Shown: positions 1-7,957 of the stretch, piece by piece
How the letters are laid out: every line of letters begins with the position of its first letter
Position numbering within the stretch: position 1 is the stretch's first letter
Assembly: GCA_021846275.1 (NCBI GenBank)
Contig: JAJZBZ010000002.1
Coordinates: 727,475-791,474 of the forward strand
Direction: 5' to 3'
DNA: 64,000 nucleotides
Origin: Acidobacteriota bacterium
GTDB taxonomy: Bacteria; Acidobacteriota; Terriglobia; Terriglobales; Acidobacteriaceae
The notes under the pieces: model-generated
The model's input: only the letters and a program-made list of their open reading frames with translations
The model's database searches: none
Told to the model about the DNA's origin: nothing
Translations under genes and position numbers: made by a program

Positions 1-308
1 TCCATGCACGAGCCGCTTCAGGAAGCTGATCAGGATGTTCGCGTTCAGCGCGCCGACGAAGACCCTCCAGCGCATCTGGCCCTTGTTGGTCACCGTTAAA
101 ATCACACTCAGCCTGGACCGATTGGCGTTGGCCACGACCACGGGAGTCTTGCCCTTCGGCGCATAGCCGCAGCCACGCACGTCATCGGAACGCAGCCCCG
201 TTTCGTCGCCCCACTCAATCTCCGCGCCCTCAGCCTTCGCGGCCTTTGCGATCTTCGGATACTCCGGGTTGCCCCACCGATCAACAGCGGCGGGGTTCTG
301 CTCATAGG
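1..308 (-). pseudogene. IS630-family transposase fragment (truncated)
   Basis: Translated on the minus strand, this stretch gives a continuous DDE-transposase segment. It has a 'YEQNPAAVDRW' run, the characteristic 'EIEWGDETGL' block with a catalytic Asp-Glu, then 'GYAPKGKTPVV', 'TVTNKGQMRW' and 'LISFLKRLVHG' running off the left edge. These blocks are typical of IS630-family transposases. The N-terminal helix-turn-helix half is missing: homology stops near 308, where a diverged copy of the local dispersed repeat begins. No start codon or terminal inverted repeat is visible. It is therefore either a decayed relic or the C-terminal half of a disrupted element. The sequence beyond the left edge would settle whether the C-terminus is intact. 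Confidence 0.8.
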
Positions 309-410
309 CGTTCGCGCCGCGGCGCTCCCGTTGGTCCAGGTGGGCTGGGGCTGAGGACAGCGCGAACACCGGATTGCCTGCGGGGCGTTGCATGCAGCAG
401 GCGCGAGAGT
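309..410 (+). repeat. Dispersed intergenic repeat, diverged copy A
   Basis: This region aligns by eye with the repeats at 1406-1512 and 6160-6266, but in rearranged order. The part resembling 'gttcgcgc..gcggc.gctcc' through 'gacagcgcgaacaccggattgcctgcggg' comes first. It is followed at about 387 by the 'gttgcatgcagcaggcgcg' segment that begins the other copies. It abuts the transposase relic exactly where the transposase homology ends. Confidence 0.55.
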
Positions 411-485
411 CGGGTTGGTCGCTTCAGGAAAATAAATCGGATTGCGAAAATAGCGCTTGACATTGCGCGAACAATACACTACCGT

Positions 486-842
486 ATGGTTGTGGATAGA
501 TTGGGTACAACCTTCGCGGCTTTGTCGGACCCGACTCGGAGGGCAATGATTGAGCGGCTGAGCCACGGGCCGGCCACGGTGCATGGATTGACGGAGCCGT
601 TTGCGCTGTCGCAGCAGATGATCTCCAAGCACGTTGCGTATCTGGTGCGGGCGCGGATTGTGAGGAAGACCAGGCGCGGACGGGAGAGCGTGTGCACGCT
701 GCGGCCGGAGGCGATCCGCAAAGTGAGCGACTGGGCCGGGTATTACCGCAGGTTCTGGGAAGAGAGTTTCGACAAGCTGGATGGAGTGGTGAATCAGATG
801 AAAAAAGAGAGAGAGGCGGAAGATGACAAGAACAGTGAATGA
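486..842 (+). CDS. ArsR-family winged-helix transcriptional regulator
   Basis: This 118-aa protein is a small winged-helix regulator of the ArsR type. It has the typical opening 'FAALSDPTRRAMIERL' (about residues 10-25) and a recognition-helix region 'LSQQMISKHVAYLVRARIV' (about 42-60). No CxC metal-binding motif is present, so it is unlikely to be a heavy-metal sensor. The ATG at 486 is chosen because it directly precedes the conserved domain. The 3' end overlaps the following AHSA1/SRPBCC gene by 20 bp, a very common bacterial pairing in which the regulator is thought to control the linked SRPBCC gene. It probably represses its own operon (family-based inference). Confidence 0.9.
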   Translation: MVVDRLGTTFAALSDPTRRAMIERLSHGPATVHGLTEPFALSQQMISKHVAYLVRARIVRKTRRGRESVCTLRPEAIRKVSDWAGYYRRFWEESFDKLDGVVNQMKKEREAEDDKNSE

Positions 843-1329
843 GACGGACAGGATGACGATTACGCGAATCTTTGATGCTCCGCGCGAGCTGGTATGGAAG
901 GCGTGGACGGAACCGAAGTATGTGATGCAGTGGTGGGGGCCGAAGGGATTTACGTCGCCGGTGTGCCGGATGGACTTTCGCGTGGGCGGACGGTTTCTCT
1001 GCTGCATGAAGACGCCGGATGGGCAGGAGTTCTGGAATGCAGGCGTCTACCACGAGATCGTGTGGCACGAGAAGATCGTGTCGGAGATGTATTTTTCCGA
1101 CGCCGAGGGCAACAAGGTCGAACCGACGCAGTATGGAATCGAGCACGAGGCCATCGAAGGCGCATACGATGTGACGCTCTTCGAGGATCTGGGCAATGGG
1201 CAGACGAAGCTGACCTTCATGGGCAACGAGCCGATGGAGAGCGCGAAGGAAAGCGGTCAGGTCGAGGGCTGGAACCAGATTCTGGACAAGATTGCCGAAG
1301 TGGTGGCGGGGCTGGTGACGGCGGCGTAA
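823..1329 (+). CDS. SRPBCC / AHSA1-domain protein
   Basis: This 168-aa protein belongs to the activator-of-Hsp90-ATPase-homologue-1-like (START/Bet v1 superfamily) group. Signatures are 'ITRIFDAPRELVWKAWTEP' near the N-terminus, 'WWGPKGFTSPVC', 'DFRVGGRFLCCM', and a C-terminal helix 'GWNQILDKIAEVV'. The fold forms a hydrophobic ligand cavity and its substrate in bacteria is generally unknown. The ATG at 823 lies inside the upstream regulator gene after a purine-rich 'gagagaggcgga' stretch, so translation is probably coupled. A strong hairpin (1370-1400) follows 40 bp downstream and probably terminates this two-gene operon. Confidence 0.9.
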   Translation: MTRTVNETDRMTITRIFDAPRELVWKAWTEPKYVMQWWGPKGFTSPVCRMDFRVGGRFLCCMKTPDGQEFWNAGVYHEIVWHEKIVSEMYFSDAEGNKVEPTQYGIEHEAIEGAYDVTLFEDLGNGQTKLTFMGNEPMESAKESGQVEGWNQILDKIAEVVAGLVTAA

Positions 1330-1369
1330 GAGGCTCCGACGGTGGCGAAAGCTGTTTCGGCGCGTTGCT

Positions 1370-1400
1370 CTGGGCATGGGCGTTTTTCGCCCATGCCCAG
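1370..1400 (+). terminator. Perfect 13-bp hairpin with T5 loop
   Basis: Arm 'ctgggcatgggcg' (1370-1382), loop 'ttttt', and the exact reverse complement (1388-1400). It lies 40 bp after the AHSA1 gene and directly before dispersed repeat copy B. There is no T-tract after the stem, so it may be part of the repeat unit rather than a classical intrinsic terminator. Confidence 0.5.
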
Positions 1401-1405
1401 GCCGG

Positions 1406-1512
1406 CATTGCATGCAGCAGACGCGCGTTCGCGCGGTGGCCGCTCCTGTGGGTCGCGGGTGGGGTTTTGTTGAGGACGACGCGAACAGCAGATTCCCTGC
1501 GGGAATGACAAC
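1406..1512 (+). repeat. Dispersed intergenic repeat, copy B
   Basis: About 107 bp, starting 'cattgcatgcagcag' and ending 'ctgcgggaatgacaac'. Copy C (6160-6266) has the same start, the same end and the same internal order of blocks. Read on the minus strand, both copies give similar peptides ('VVIPAGNLLF' here and 'VVIPSGNLLF' in copy C). This explains spurious reverse open frames here. It is an intergenic repeat with no coding evidence. Confidence 0.8.
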
Positions 1513-1834
1513 CGGAACTGCAACAACAAAAGCAACAGAAGCGGCGACGCTGGCATCTGCTCGTCCCACCCAGGCAAAGCTTGGATGGGGCACCCGGCGC
1601 AGGCTGGAACAACGACTATCTATTCCAACTTTTGGAACTATTTTGAAATGCGATTGCCCTGTGAAACGGATGGGTTAGCGTGGCGTGATGGATGGCGTCG
1701 AACGTGTTCTGAATCCCCAAATAACAGTAATTATGTTTAGCGGAGCATCCGCTTGTTTTGCAGTAAACGATCCAATGAACGTGATTGACCAACATGACGG
1801 AACCTCGAAGCCGCCCGAATAATGGACTTTCCGG

Positions 1835-2017
1835 TTATGGTTTGCCCCACATCGCCCAAATCGCAAAGATAATTCCGGCGAGGAGCAGCCACCCTACAAT
1901 CGGATGTGTGGGTTTGGGCTCTGGCTCCTTGTAGTAGCCCATCCAAAAAAGCGGGAGGGGTTCTTTGGGATAGTCTTTCGGGATAATCAGAAAATCCGGT
2001 TCTTTCTCCTCTGTCAC
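1835..2017 (-). CDS. Small single-pass membrane protein, unknown function
   Basis: A 60-aa product: a charged, proline-rich N-terminal part ('EKEPDFLIIPKDYPKEPLP') followed by one predicted membrane segment 'VGWLLLAGIIFAIWAMWG' at the C-terminus. The GTG at 2017 is chosen because 'gggagg' precedes it at six bases. An ATG 18 bp upstream also exists but has no clear ribosome site. It follows the 2072-2374 gene on the same strand, and the pair may be an operon. I do not recognise the family. Base composition is lower in GC than the flanking genes, suggesting recent acquisition. Confidence 0.5.
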   Translation of the reverse strand: MTEEKEPDFLIIPKDYPKEPLPLFWMGYYKEPEPKPTHPIVGWLLLAGIIFAIWAMWGKP

Positions 2018-2071
2018 GATTAGCCTCCCACGCATTTCCGTTATCTCATCCGATAAATGAACAACAGCCCC

Positions 2072-2374
2072 CTACCAATACACTCTCGCTCCTGGCTGAA
2101 TCGAGCCTAAATCGTCCAGATTCGTTTTTTGCAGACAGGCAACTAGAATTTGGGGCGGAATGTTACGGCCCGGACTGGACTGAATCGCTGCGCACAACTC
2201 ATTGATTTGCGTTCGAACGGTCTTGTCTCGGACGTTCTCACGAAAAAATCCGTGAACATCACCTTTCCATGAATGCGGAAACGCTTCGCGCAGCAGAGAC
2301 TTCATTGCGTAATGCTCAAGGGCAATCCGTTCCAGTTCCAATACGACCGTATCTGTGTCCGTTTTGTCCACCAT
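2072..2374 (-). CDS. Hypothetical 100-aa protein
   Basis: A 100-aa soluble, mixed alpha-type protein ('LELERIALEHYAMKSLL', 'DKTVRTQINELCAAIQ') with no family I recognise. A good ribosome-binding site ('ggggagg', about four to five bases before the ATG) supports the start. It sits upstream of the small membrane protein on the same strand. Both have AT-richer composition than the surrounding GC-rich DNA, and together with the IS630 relic they look like accessory DNA. Confidence 0.55.
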   Translation of the reverse strand: MVDKTDTDTVVLELERIALEHYAMKSLLREAFPHSWKGDVHGFFRENVRDKTVRTQINELCAAIQSSPGRNIPPQILVACLQKTNLDDLGSIQPGARVYW

Positions 2375-2484
2375 ACAACCTCCCCTTAAATTTTGTGTTC
2401 CCGGTTCCGAGGAGTTCGCCTAAACCCCATATATATCTTGACAATCCCGATTTCATCGCGGGAGTAACGCGCAACGTGCTATGC

Positions 2485-2553
2485 CTACGACGAAAGCGTA
2501 TCAGAATTGTCCCCAAAAATCACAATATCTTGCTGAACGAGATTTTGCTCCAT
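2485..2553 (-). CDS. Possible 22-aa leader/small ORF
   Basis: An ATG at 2553 preceded by 'gaggag' about nine bases upstream opens a 22-codon frame (starts MEQNLVQQDI, ends DTLSS). It lies 110 bp upstream of the 100-aa gene on the same strand. It could be a leader peptide or chance. Ribosome-site-like sequence is the only support. Confidence 0.2.
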   Translation of the reverse strand: MEQNLVQQDIVIFGDNSDTLSS

Positions 2554-2653
2554 ATTCGTTTTCTCCTCTGAATCCGATCCATCAAATGCCGGGACTAAAC
2601 ACCTAAGTAAATGGCTATACTTCAACGCTCATGGGTGTCGAACACGATACCGT

Positions 2654-3415
2654 TCAAGAGCACGCTCGATCTTCCGAGGCTTGTGGCTGCCAGTCGTCTA
2701 AGGGGACGAAGTGGTGGGTGGGGGTGAATTTTTGGAGCAGGGTTGCGGCGGCGGCGACGGAGGCGGAGCGGTCGACTTCGAGGGAGTGTTGGCCGCCGTC
2801 GTGGAGGACGACGTTCGAGGCTACACCTCGCTGCTGGTTGCGCTGGATGAGGTGGGTGAGGCGTGGGGCGACCTGATCGACGCGGGTGGCCTGCCAGTCG
2901 GCGGCCATGGCGTTCCAGAGGACGGGCGTGAGGCCGAGGGAGCGTGCGCAGCGGAGGGTGAAAGGTCGGCGCGCGCCGAAGGGTGGACGAAAGAAGCGGA
3001 TCGGTTCGCCGAGGATGGACTCCAGTTCCTGCTGGGTGCGCAGGAGTTCTTCGCGGGTTTTGCGGTTGCCGGTGAAGGCGAGGTTGGGGTGGGTCCAGGT
3101 ATGGTTGGCGAGGGTGTGGCCGGACTGGCGCATCTGGCGGACGAGGGGTTTTTGCAGCGCGGCGTATTTGCCGATGAGGAAGAAGGTGGCGCGGGCGTTG
3201 TGGCGGGCGAGGATTTCGAGAAGCTGCGGGGTCCAGCGGGGATTGGGACCGTCGTCGAAGGTGAGGGCGATTTCGCCGGGGCGCGCGGGGGCGATGAGCG
3301 CGGAGCCGTAGAGCCGGGACGCGGGCCAGTGTGCGGCCTGGAGCAGGCCACCGCCGGCGGCGAGCGCGGCGGTTGCTGCAAGCGGGGCTGCGAGACTGAC
3401 GGCGTGTGGAGTCAT
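2654..3415 (-). CDS. Polysaccharide deacetylase family protein (NodB/CE4)
   Basis: A 253-aa carbohydrate-esterase-4-type deacetylase. It carries motif 1 'LTFDDGPNP' (catalytic base and metal Asp), motif 2 'HTLANHTWTHP' (H-x4-H type zinc ligands), motif 3 'RFFRPPFGARRP', and a late 'VVLHDGG' block with the catalytic-histidine-type motif. These enzymes remove N- or O-acetyl groups from peptidoglycan, chitin-like or other surface glycans. The N-terminus has an Ala-rich hydrophobic stretch that could be a signal or anchor, implying action in the envelope. Length is normal for a single-domain family member. Substrate cannot be told from sequence. Confidence 0.9.
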   Translation of the reverse strand: MTPHAVSLAAPLAATAALAAGGGLLQAAHWPASRLYGSALIAPARPGEIALTFDDGPNPRWTPQLLEILARHNARATFFLIGKYAALQKPLVRQMRQSGHTLANHTWTHPNLAFTGNRKTREELLRTQQELESILGEPIRFFRPPFGARRPFTLRCARSLGLTPVLWNAMAADWQATRVDQVAPRLTHLIQRNQQRGVASNVVLHDGGQHSLEVDRSASVAAAATLLQKFTPTHHFVPLDDWQPQASEDRACS

Positions 3416-3627
3416 GCGTGTGGCGCGATGCGCGCGGTCGAACCAGGGTTTCAGGGCGTGAAACGCGAGACGAAAATCGGGCGCGACCGCATTGTCATCC
3501 TACACCGAAGGGCGTAGACTCAGCTTCGTCAGAGCGTGTTTCGGCTGGGGCTGGTTTGGCTGAAGCTGGAAGCGCGCTGGACGGACGGGTCGCATCCTGT
3601 GTGTGCGGAGCGGCACTGGAGACGAAG

Positions 3628-4560
3628 ATGAGCCTGACGAATTTTGCCGCGGGAAATCGCCCGGCGGCAGCACCGGCGAGCGGCGTTCCTGCCAGCTCGC
3701 AGACCCTGGCAAAAGTGACGATGCCTGCTCTGGCCGAGATGAAGCGGCAGGGGAAGCCGATTACGGCGCTGACGGCGTATGACTATGCGACGTCGCGGCT
3801 GGTGGACGAGGCCGGGATCGACCTGATTCTGGTGGGCGATTCGCTGGCAATGGTGGTGATGGGGCAGGACAATACGCTTTCCGTCACGGTGGACGAGATG
3901 CTGCACCATACGCGGGCGGTGCGGCGGGCGGTGAGGCGTGCGCTGGTGGTGGCGGATATGCCGTTTGGCAGCTATCACGGGGCTGTGAGCGAGGGCGTGC
4001 GGAATGCTGTCCGGTTTGTGAAGGAAGCAGGCGCGGAGGCGGTGAAGATTGAGGGCGCGCGCGGGGAGCTGATTGCGGCGCTGGTCGAGGCGGAGATTCC
4101 GGTGGTGGGGCATCTGGGGCTGACGCCGCAGAGCCTGCACCGGATGGGTGGCTATCGCGTGCAGGCGAAGACGGCGGACGCGGCGGCACGGCTGCGGGCG
4201 GAGGCGCGCGAGGTGGCCGAGGCGGGCGCGGGCGCGCTGGTGCTGGAGGGTGTGCCGCGCGAGGTGGCCGGGGCGATTACGGCGGAGGTGGGGATTCCGG
4301 TGATCGGGATTGGCGCGGGGCCGGAGTGCGATGGGCAGATTCTGGTGCTGCACGACATTCTGAACCTGACGTTTGCGCCGCATGCGAAGTTTGTGAGGCA
4401 GTATGCGGATGTGGCGGCGGTGATGCGGGAGGCGGTGGAGCGGTATCGCGAGGATGTGGAGCAGAGGGTGTTTCCGACGGATGCGGAGAGCTATCATCTT
4501 GCGGCGGCGGCTGTTTCGGGTGGTGCGCAGTCGGCGGTTGGGACGGAGCGGCAGGGATAG
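3628..4560 (+). CDS. panB: 3-methyl-2-oxobutanoate hydroxymethyltransferase
   Basis: PanB (310 aa with this start) converts 2-oxoisovalerate plus 5,10-methylene-THF to ketopantoate, the first step of pantothenate synthesis. Visible signatures are 'ITALTAYDYATSRLVDEAG', 'LVGDSLAMVVMG' (metal and substrate Asp), 'VVADMPFGSY', 'AVKIEGA', 'VVGHLGLTPQS', 'LVLEGVP' and 'VIGIGAGPECDGQILV'. The frame stays open upstream to 3406. The ATG at 3628 gives the usual family length plus a roughly 30-residue Ala/Pro-rich N-terminal extension. It is followed four bases later by panC, so the two form a pantothenate operon. Confidence 0.97.
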   Translation: MSLTNFAAGNRPAAAPASGVPASSQTLAKVTMPALAEMKRQGKPITALTAYDYATSRLVDEAGIDLILVGDSLAMVVMGQDNTLSVTVDEMLHHTRAVRRAVRRALVVADMPFGSYHGAVSEGVRNAVRFVKEAGAEAVKIEGARGELIAALVEAEIPVVGHLGLTPQSLHRMGGYRVQAKTADAAARLRAEAREVAEAGAGALVLEGVPREVAGAITAEVGIPVIGIGAGPECDGQILVLHDILNLTFAPHAKFVRQYADVAAVMREAVERYREDVEQRVFPTDAESYHLAAAAVSGGAQSAVGTERQG

Positions 4561-4563
4561 GCG

Positions 4564-5409
4564 ATGCGCGTGGTGGGGACGGTGGCGGAGTTGCGCGAGT
4601 GGTCGCGCGGGGTGAGGCAGGCGGGCGGCGCGGTGGGACTGGTGCCGACGATGGGCGCGCTGCACGAGGGGCATCTGTCGCTGGTGCGCGAGGCGGAGCG
4701 GCGCGGTGATCGCGTGGCGGTGAGCGTGTTTGTGAATCCGACACAGTTTGGGCCGGGTGAGGATTTTGAGCGGTATCCGAGGACGTTCGAGGCCGATTGC
4801 GCGATGCTGGAGCGCGAGGGCGTGGAGGTGGTGTTTGCGCCGGGGGTCGGGGAGATGTATCCGGCGGGAGCGGCGGCGACGTTTGTCGAGGTTGCCGGAT
4901 TGAGTGACCGGCTGGATGGGGCGAGCCGACCGGGACACTTTCGTGGGGTGGCGACGGTGGTGACGAAGCTGTTTGCGGCCTCGGAGCCGGAGCGGGCGTA
5001 TTTCGGGCAGAAGGACGCGGCGCAGGTGGCGGTGCTGCGGCGGATGGTGGCCGATCTGCTGCTGCCAGTGGATCTGGTGGTGTGCCCGATTGTGCGCGAG
5101 GCGGATGGGCTGGCGATGAGTTCGCGGAATCGTTACCTGAGCGCGGAGGAACGCGGGCGGGCGCTGGCGCTGAGCCGGGCGGTGCGCGCGGGGGAAGCGG
5201 CGTTTCGTGCGGGCGAGCGCGGGGCTGAGCGGGTGGCCGATGCGGCGCGGCGGGAGCTGGAGTCAGCGCCGGGCGTGCGGGTGGATTATGTGGCGGTGGT
5301 GGATTGGGCGACGCTGGAGCCGGTGGAGCGCGTCGAGGCTGGGTGTCTGCTGGCCGTGGCGGCGTGGGTGGGCCAGACGCGGCTGCTGGATAATGCGATT
5401 CTTGGGTAG
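4564..5409 (+). CDS. panC: Pantothenate synthetase (pantoate-beta-alanine ligase)
   Basis: The 281-aa PanC joins pantoate and beta-alanine using ATP. Motifs include 'VGLVPTMGALHEGHLSLV' (HxGH nucleotide-binding signature of the cytidylyltransferase superfamily), 'VSVFVNPTQFGPGEDF', 'FGQKDAAQVAVLRRM' and 'READGLAMSSRNRYLS' (KMSKS-like). It starts four bases after the panB stop, so the two are co-transcribed. Length is standard. panD is not in this window. Confidence 0.97.
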   Translation: MRVVGTVAELREWSRGVRQAGGAVGLVPTMGALHEGHLSLVREAERRGDRVAVSVFVNPTQFGPGEDFERYPRTFEADCAMLEREGVEVVFAPGVGEMYPAGAAATFVEVAGLSDRLDGASRPGHFRGVATVVTKLFAASEPERAYFGQKDAAQVAVLRRMVADLLLPVDLVVCPIVREADGLAMSSRNRYLSAEERGRALALSRAVRAGEAAFRAGERGAERVADAARRELESAPGVRVDYVAVVDWATLEPVERVEAGCLLAVAAWVGQTRLLDNAILG

Positions 5410-5489
5410 GTTGAGACTGGACGGCGGGATGGCGAGACAGAGAGAGCGGCCGCCGGGTGGCTGCCGCTCTGTCTTCGCTGCGAGGTTGT

Positions 5490-6044
5490 TTACTGGCCGC
5501 TGGTGGGCGCTGCCGTGGGAGCTGCGGGCGCGGCTGCCGGAGCTGGTCCGTGCTCCTCATGCCTGGCGGGTACGAACTCCTCGGGGGCAAGATGGCCGCG
5601 ATGGCAGGTGCCGCAGGTGACGGCCTGGCCGGAGTTGGGGACCATGCTGATGTAGTCGGCGTTGATCTTCTCGGTCATTTTGTACATGAGGCGAGCGGTC
5701 TGCTTCTCTTCCTTGGAGTCGTCGGCGAAGTTGAGCATGGGGCGACCGTTGGGGCCGACCTTGGTTTTGTCGACGGCGTGGCAGGTGCGGCAGCCGCTGC
5801 CGAGCTGGCCCTCCCACTGCTCCATGATGGCGTGGACCTGCTCGCCGGTGAGGTTTTTGGGCAGGACCTGGAGGTTGGTGGGCGCGGGCGGGTTCCAGTG
5901 GCGCGGGGCTGCGCCTGCCTGCGGAGCCGCGTCGGTTTGCGGGGCTGGAGGTTGCGGATTCTGGGCGGCGTGGACGGCGCGGGGCGCGACAGCGAAGGGA
6001 ACGGCGACGAGCGCGGCGACGGCGAGTACGAGGGATCGGTGCAT
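5490..6044 (-). CDS. Dihaem c-type cytochrome, reaction-centre cytochrome-like
   Basis: A 184-aa secreted cytochrome. The signal peptide 'MHRSLVLAVAALVAVPFAV' ends at an Ala-x-Ala-type site. It is followed by a Pro/Ala-rich linker, then 'NLQVLPKNLTGEQVHAIM', which is characteristic of the photosynthetic reaction-centre cytochrome c subunit-like family common in acidobacteria. There are two haem sites, 'CRTCH' and 'CGTCH', and methionines nearby ('MYKMTEKI') that could be axial ligands. The C-terminus is an Ala/Pro-rich tail. Likely a periplasmic electron carrier. It converges on panC. The ATG at 6044 is preceded by 'gagg'. Confidence 0.88.
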   Translation of the reverse strand: MHRSLVLAVAALVAVPFAVAPRAVHAAQNPQPPAPQTDAAPQAGAAPRHWNPPAPTNLQVLPKNLTGEQVHAIMEQWEGQLGSGCRTCHAVDKTKVGPNGRPMLNFADDSKEEKQTARLMYKMTEKINADYISMVPNSGQAVTCGTCHRGHLAPEEFVPARHEEHGPAPAAAPAAPTAAPTSGQ

Positions 6045-6159
6045 GCGGGAAATCCTCGAGAGGGAAAGATGACTGCTTACGTTTCCACTATAGACGGAGA
6101 CGGGAAGCGGGAGGACGCGATAAAAAAAGAGAATTCTCTGTGACGGCGTTGGGTGAGGC

Positions 6160-6266
6160 CATTGCATGGAGCAGGCGCGCGTTGGCGCTGCGGCCGCTTC
6201 CGCTGGTCGCGGGATGGCCGGGGCGAAGGTTGATACGAAGAGCAGATTCCCGGAGGGAATGACAAC
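6160..6266 (+). repeat. Dispersed intergenic repeat, copy C
   Basis: Begins 'cattgcatggagcaggcgcg' and ends 'cggagggaatgacaac', with the same internal blocks as copy B (1406-1512): 'gcgcgttggcgctgcggccgc', 'ggtcgcggg', and 'gaagagcagattcc'. It fills most of the gap between two divergently unrelated genes, and no coding function is seen. Confidence 0.8.
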
Positions 6267-6315
6267 AGGAAAGGCAACGGCGGATTCGTCGAGGAGCGCA
6301 GGGTGAGAAGCGGCG

Positions 6316-7827
6316 TCAGGGGATCGGGATGGTGGTGAAGATGGGTTCGACGGAGCCGTTGATGACGGCGTAGAGGGCGAAGCTGCGCTGGTGGTCGCCG
6401 AGGAGTTCAAAGAGGAGTTCGGCGCGGTTGTCGCCTTTGGCGTCGACGGCGTCGATGAGGCGCGGGCGCGGTGTTTCGTCGAGGTGGGCGGAGTCGGTGA
6501 CAATTTTTTTGAGGACGATGGGGTTGCCGTAGAGATCGGGCTGTGCGATGACGGTGACGAAGCGCTGGGGCGGCGTGGGCTGGGTGTTGGGCTGGCCGCT
6601 GGCGTCGGAATTGGTTTCGTCTGGCGGCGGCGTGCTGGCGCTGAAGACCATGGTGGGTGCTGCGCCGTATTCGAGTTCAAAGCTGCGGAAGGATTCGTGG
6701 CCGAGCCGCGCGGGTGGGGTGAGCGGGGTGACAGCGGTCGGCGTGGTAGAGCTTTTGCGGCTGGCTGTGCCGGGCCTGAGAGGCTTTGCGGGCGATGGTT
6801 TTGTCGGTGGAGTGAGCGCGGCGCGGGCGATGGCTTCGAGGGCGCGGCGGGCGTTGGCCTGGTCAAAGGGACTGGGCCAGGAGTAGGTCCACGGGTGAGG
6901 CGCGGAGGCGGCTGGATCGGAGACGGCGACGAGCTGGTGCATGGCTGGTGGCGCGCCCTGCAGCTCTTCGGCGGCGCGGGCGAGGTTTTTGGGCTTGCCA
7001 TAGCTGAGGCGCGGACGGTTGGGGTCGGGTGAGTTGAGGCCAGTCTCGCGCAGGGGCTGGTCACCGGGGGTGGTGGTTGCGGAGTTCGCGGCGGCAGGTG
7101 GCAGGTGATGGAGCGTGGGACGATCGGGATCGACTGGGCCAGTTCCACCAGGTGCTGTGGCTGAGGGTGCTGTGGCTGTGGAGTCGTTCGCGCTGGCTGC
7201 GCTGTCTGTTTGGCGGCGCAGGGTTGGGCGGTTGGGATCGACCGGGCCGGAGCCGCCGGAGGTGGCTGTTCCGGACTTTGTGCCTGTCTGGTTGCTCGTC
7301 CGGGCGTCGTTCTGGTCGCTGCCTTTGGGGTGCTTGCGCAGCAGGACCGGCTCGTCTTCGTTGAGGCCGGTGATGTGGAGGCTGCTTGTGTTGAGTCCGG
7401 GCGGAGCGGGTTTGGGCAGCGGTCGCCAGGCACCGTAGCCCTGCCAGGAGTCGAGGCCGCCGAGCTGGTTGTGTCCAGCGGAGTGGAGGTCGTAGAGGCC
7501 GATGGGCTGACCGGCGGTTTGCAGCTCGTATTCGTTGCCGCTCTCAAGCGCGAGCGGCGCGGGACGGCTGAGGTAGAGCGTGCCGTCGTGGAGATGGTCG
7601 CCGTCGAAGACAGTGATGGGAATGAGGCGGCTGGCGGTGGGTTTGCCGGATGGGCCGGTCCACTCCAGGACGGCGATGGCGCGGAGGGTGGAGCCTTTGG
7701 CGGGTTTCGTGGTGTCGATGTGGCCGGGGTACTGGGCGCGGGCCGCCGATGGAAACGCCAGGAGCGCCGCAGCAAACAGCGGCATGGCGGCCAAGAGAAG
7801 CTCGCGCGCGATCAAAATGCGAAGCAT
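6316..7827 (-). CDS. Secreted proline-rich protein with DP(N/D)RP motifs, unknown function
   Basis: A 503-aa product from the ATG at 7827. The N-terminus is a clear signal peptide ending 'PSAARAQ' (about residue 31). The protein has a structured N-terminal part (to about 165), a low-complexity Thr/Ala/Pro-rich middle, and a conserved-looking C-terminus from about 380 ('SFELEYGAAPTMVFSAS', 'AELLFELLGDHQRSFALYAV'). Three copies of a short motif occur in the linker: 'GPVDPNRPTL' (about 194), 'GPVDPDRPTL' (about 230) and 'SPDPNRPRL' (about 266). I do not recognise a named domain. The frame is open upstream to 7983, but the internal start directly before the signal sequence is preferred. It is divergent from bcp. 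Confidence 0.75.
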   Translation of the reverse strand: MLRILIARELLLAAMPLFAAALLAFPSAARAQYPGHIDTTKPAKGSTLRAIAVLEWTGPSGKPTASRLIPITVFDGDHLHDGTLYLSRPAPLALESGNEYELQTAGQPIGLYDLHSAGHNQLGGLDSWQGYGAWRPLPKPAPPGLNTSSLHITGLNEDEPVLLRKHPKGSDQNDARTSNQTGTKSGTATSGGSGPVDPNRPTLRRQTDSAASANDSTATAPSATAPGGTGPVDPDRPTLHHLPPAAANSATTTPGDQPLRETGLNSPDPNRPRLSYGKPKNLARAAEELQGAPPAMHQLVAVSDPAASAPHPWTYSWPSPFDQANARRALEAIARAALTPPTKPSPAKPLRPGTASRKSSTTPTAVTPLTPPARLGHESFRSFELEYGAAPTMVFSASTPPPDETNSDASGQPNTQPTPPQRFVTVIAQPDLYGNPIVLKKIVTDSAHLDETPRPRLIDAVDAKGDNRAELLFELLGDHQRSFALYAVINGSVEPIFTTIPIP

Positions 7828-7957
7828 TCGCGCGATGGAAACAGGAACGGCTGCGGCGGTGGGCAGGCTGCGGGCGGCGCGGGTATGCTGGAGTTGGCCG
7901 CGAGGGCGAGCGGATGCGCGCCGCTGGCCAGGCAGCGAATCGACGGAGGAATCGACG

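Larger units (their letters stand above)
1330..1834. other. Gene-free stretch: hairpin, repeat, AT-richer tail
   Basis: This 505-bp interval holds the hairpin (1370-1400) and repeat copy B (1406-1512). The rest (1513-1834) has no convincing coding potential. From about 1610 the sequence becomes visibly richer in A and T, leading into the small-gene islet downstream. Confidence 0.7.

Noticed and set aside
424..1593. Minus-strand frame of about 390 codons covering the ArsR/AHSA1 genes and repeat B
   Set aside because: It is explained by the antisense of two clear genes plus the repeat; there is no domain and no ribosome site.
3529..4938. Long open frame antisense to panB and panC
   Set aside because: High-GC DNA leaves antisense frames open. 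The product is Arg/His/Pro-rich with no domain, while the plus strand encodes two unmistakable enzymes.
6045..7775. Very long minus-strand frame joining the dihaem cytochrome to the region upstream
   Set aside because: The upstream part reads through repeat copy C and antisense or out-of-frame to the DP(N/D)RP protein. The real cytochrome begins at its own signal peptide at 6044.
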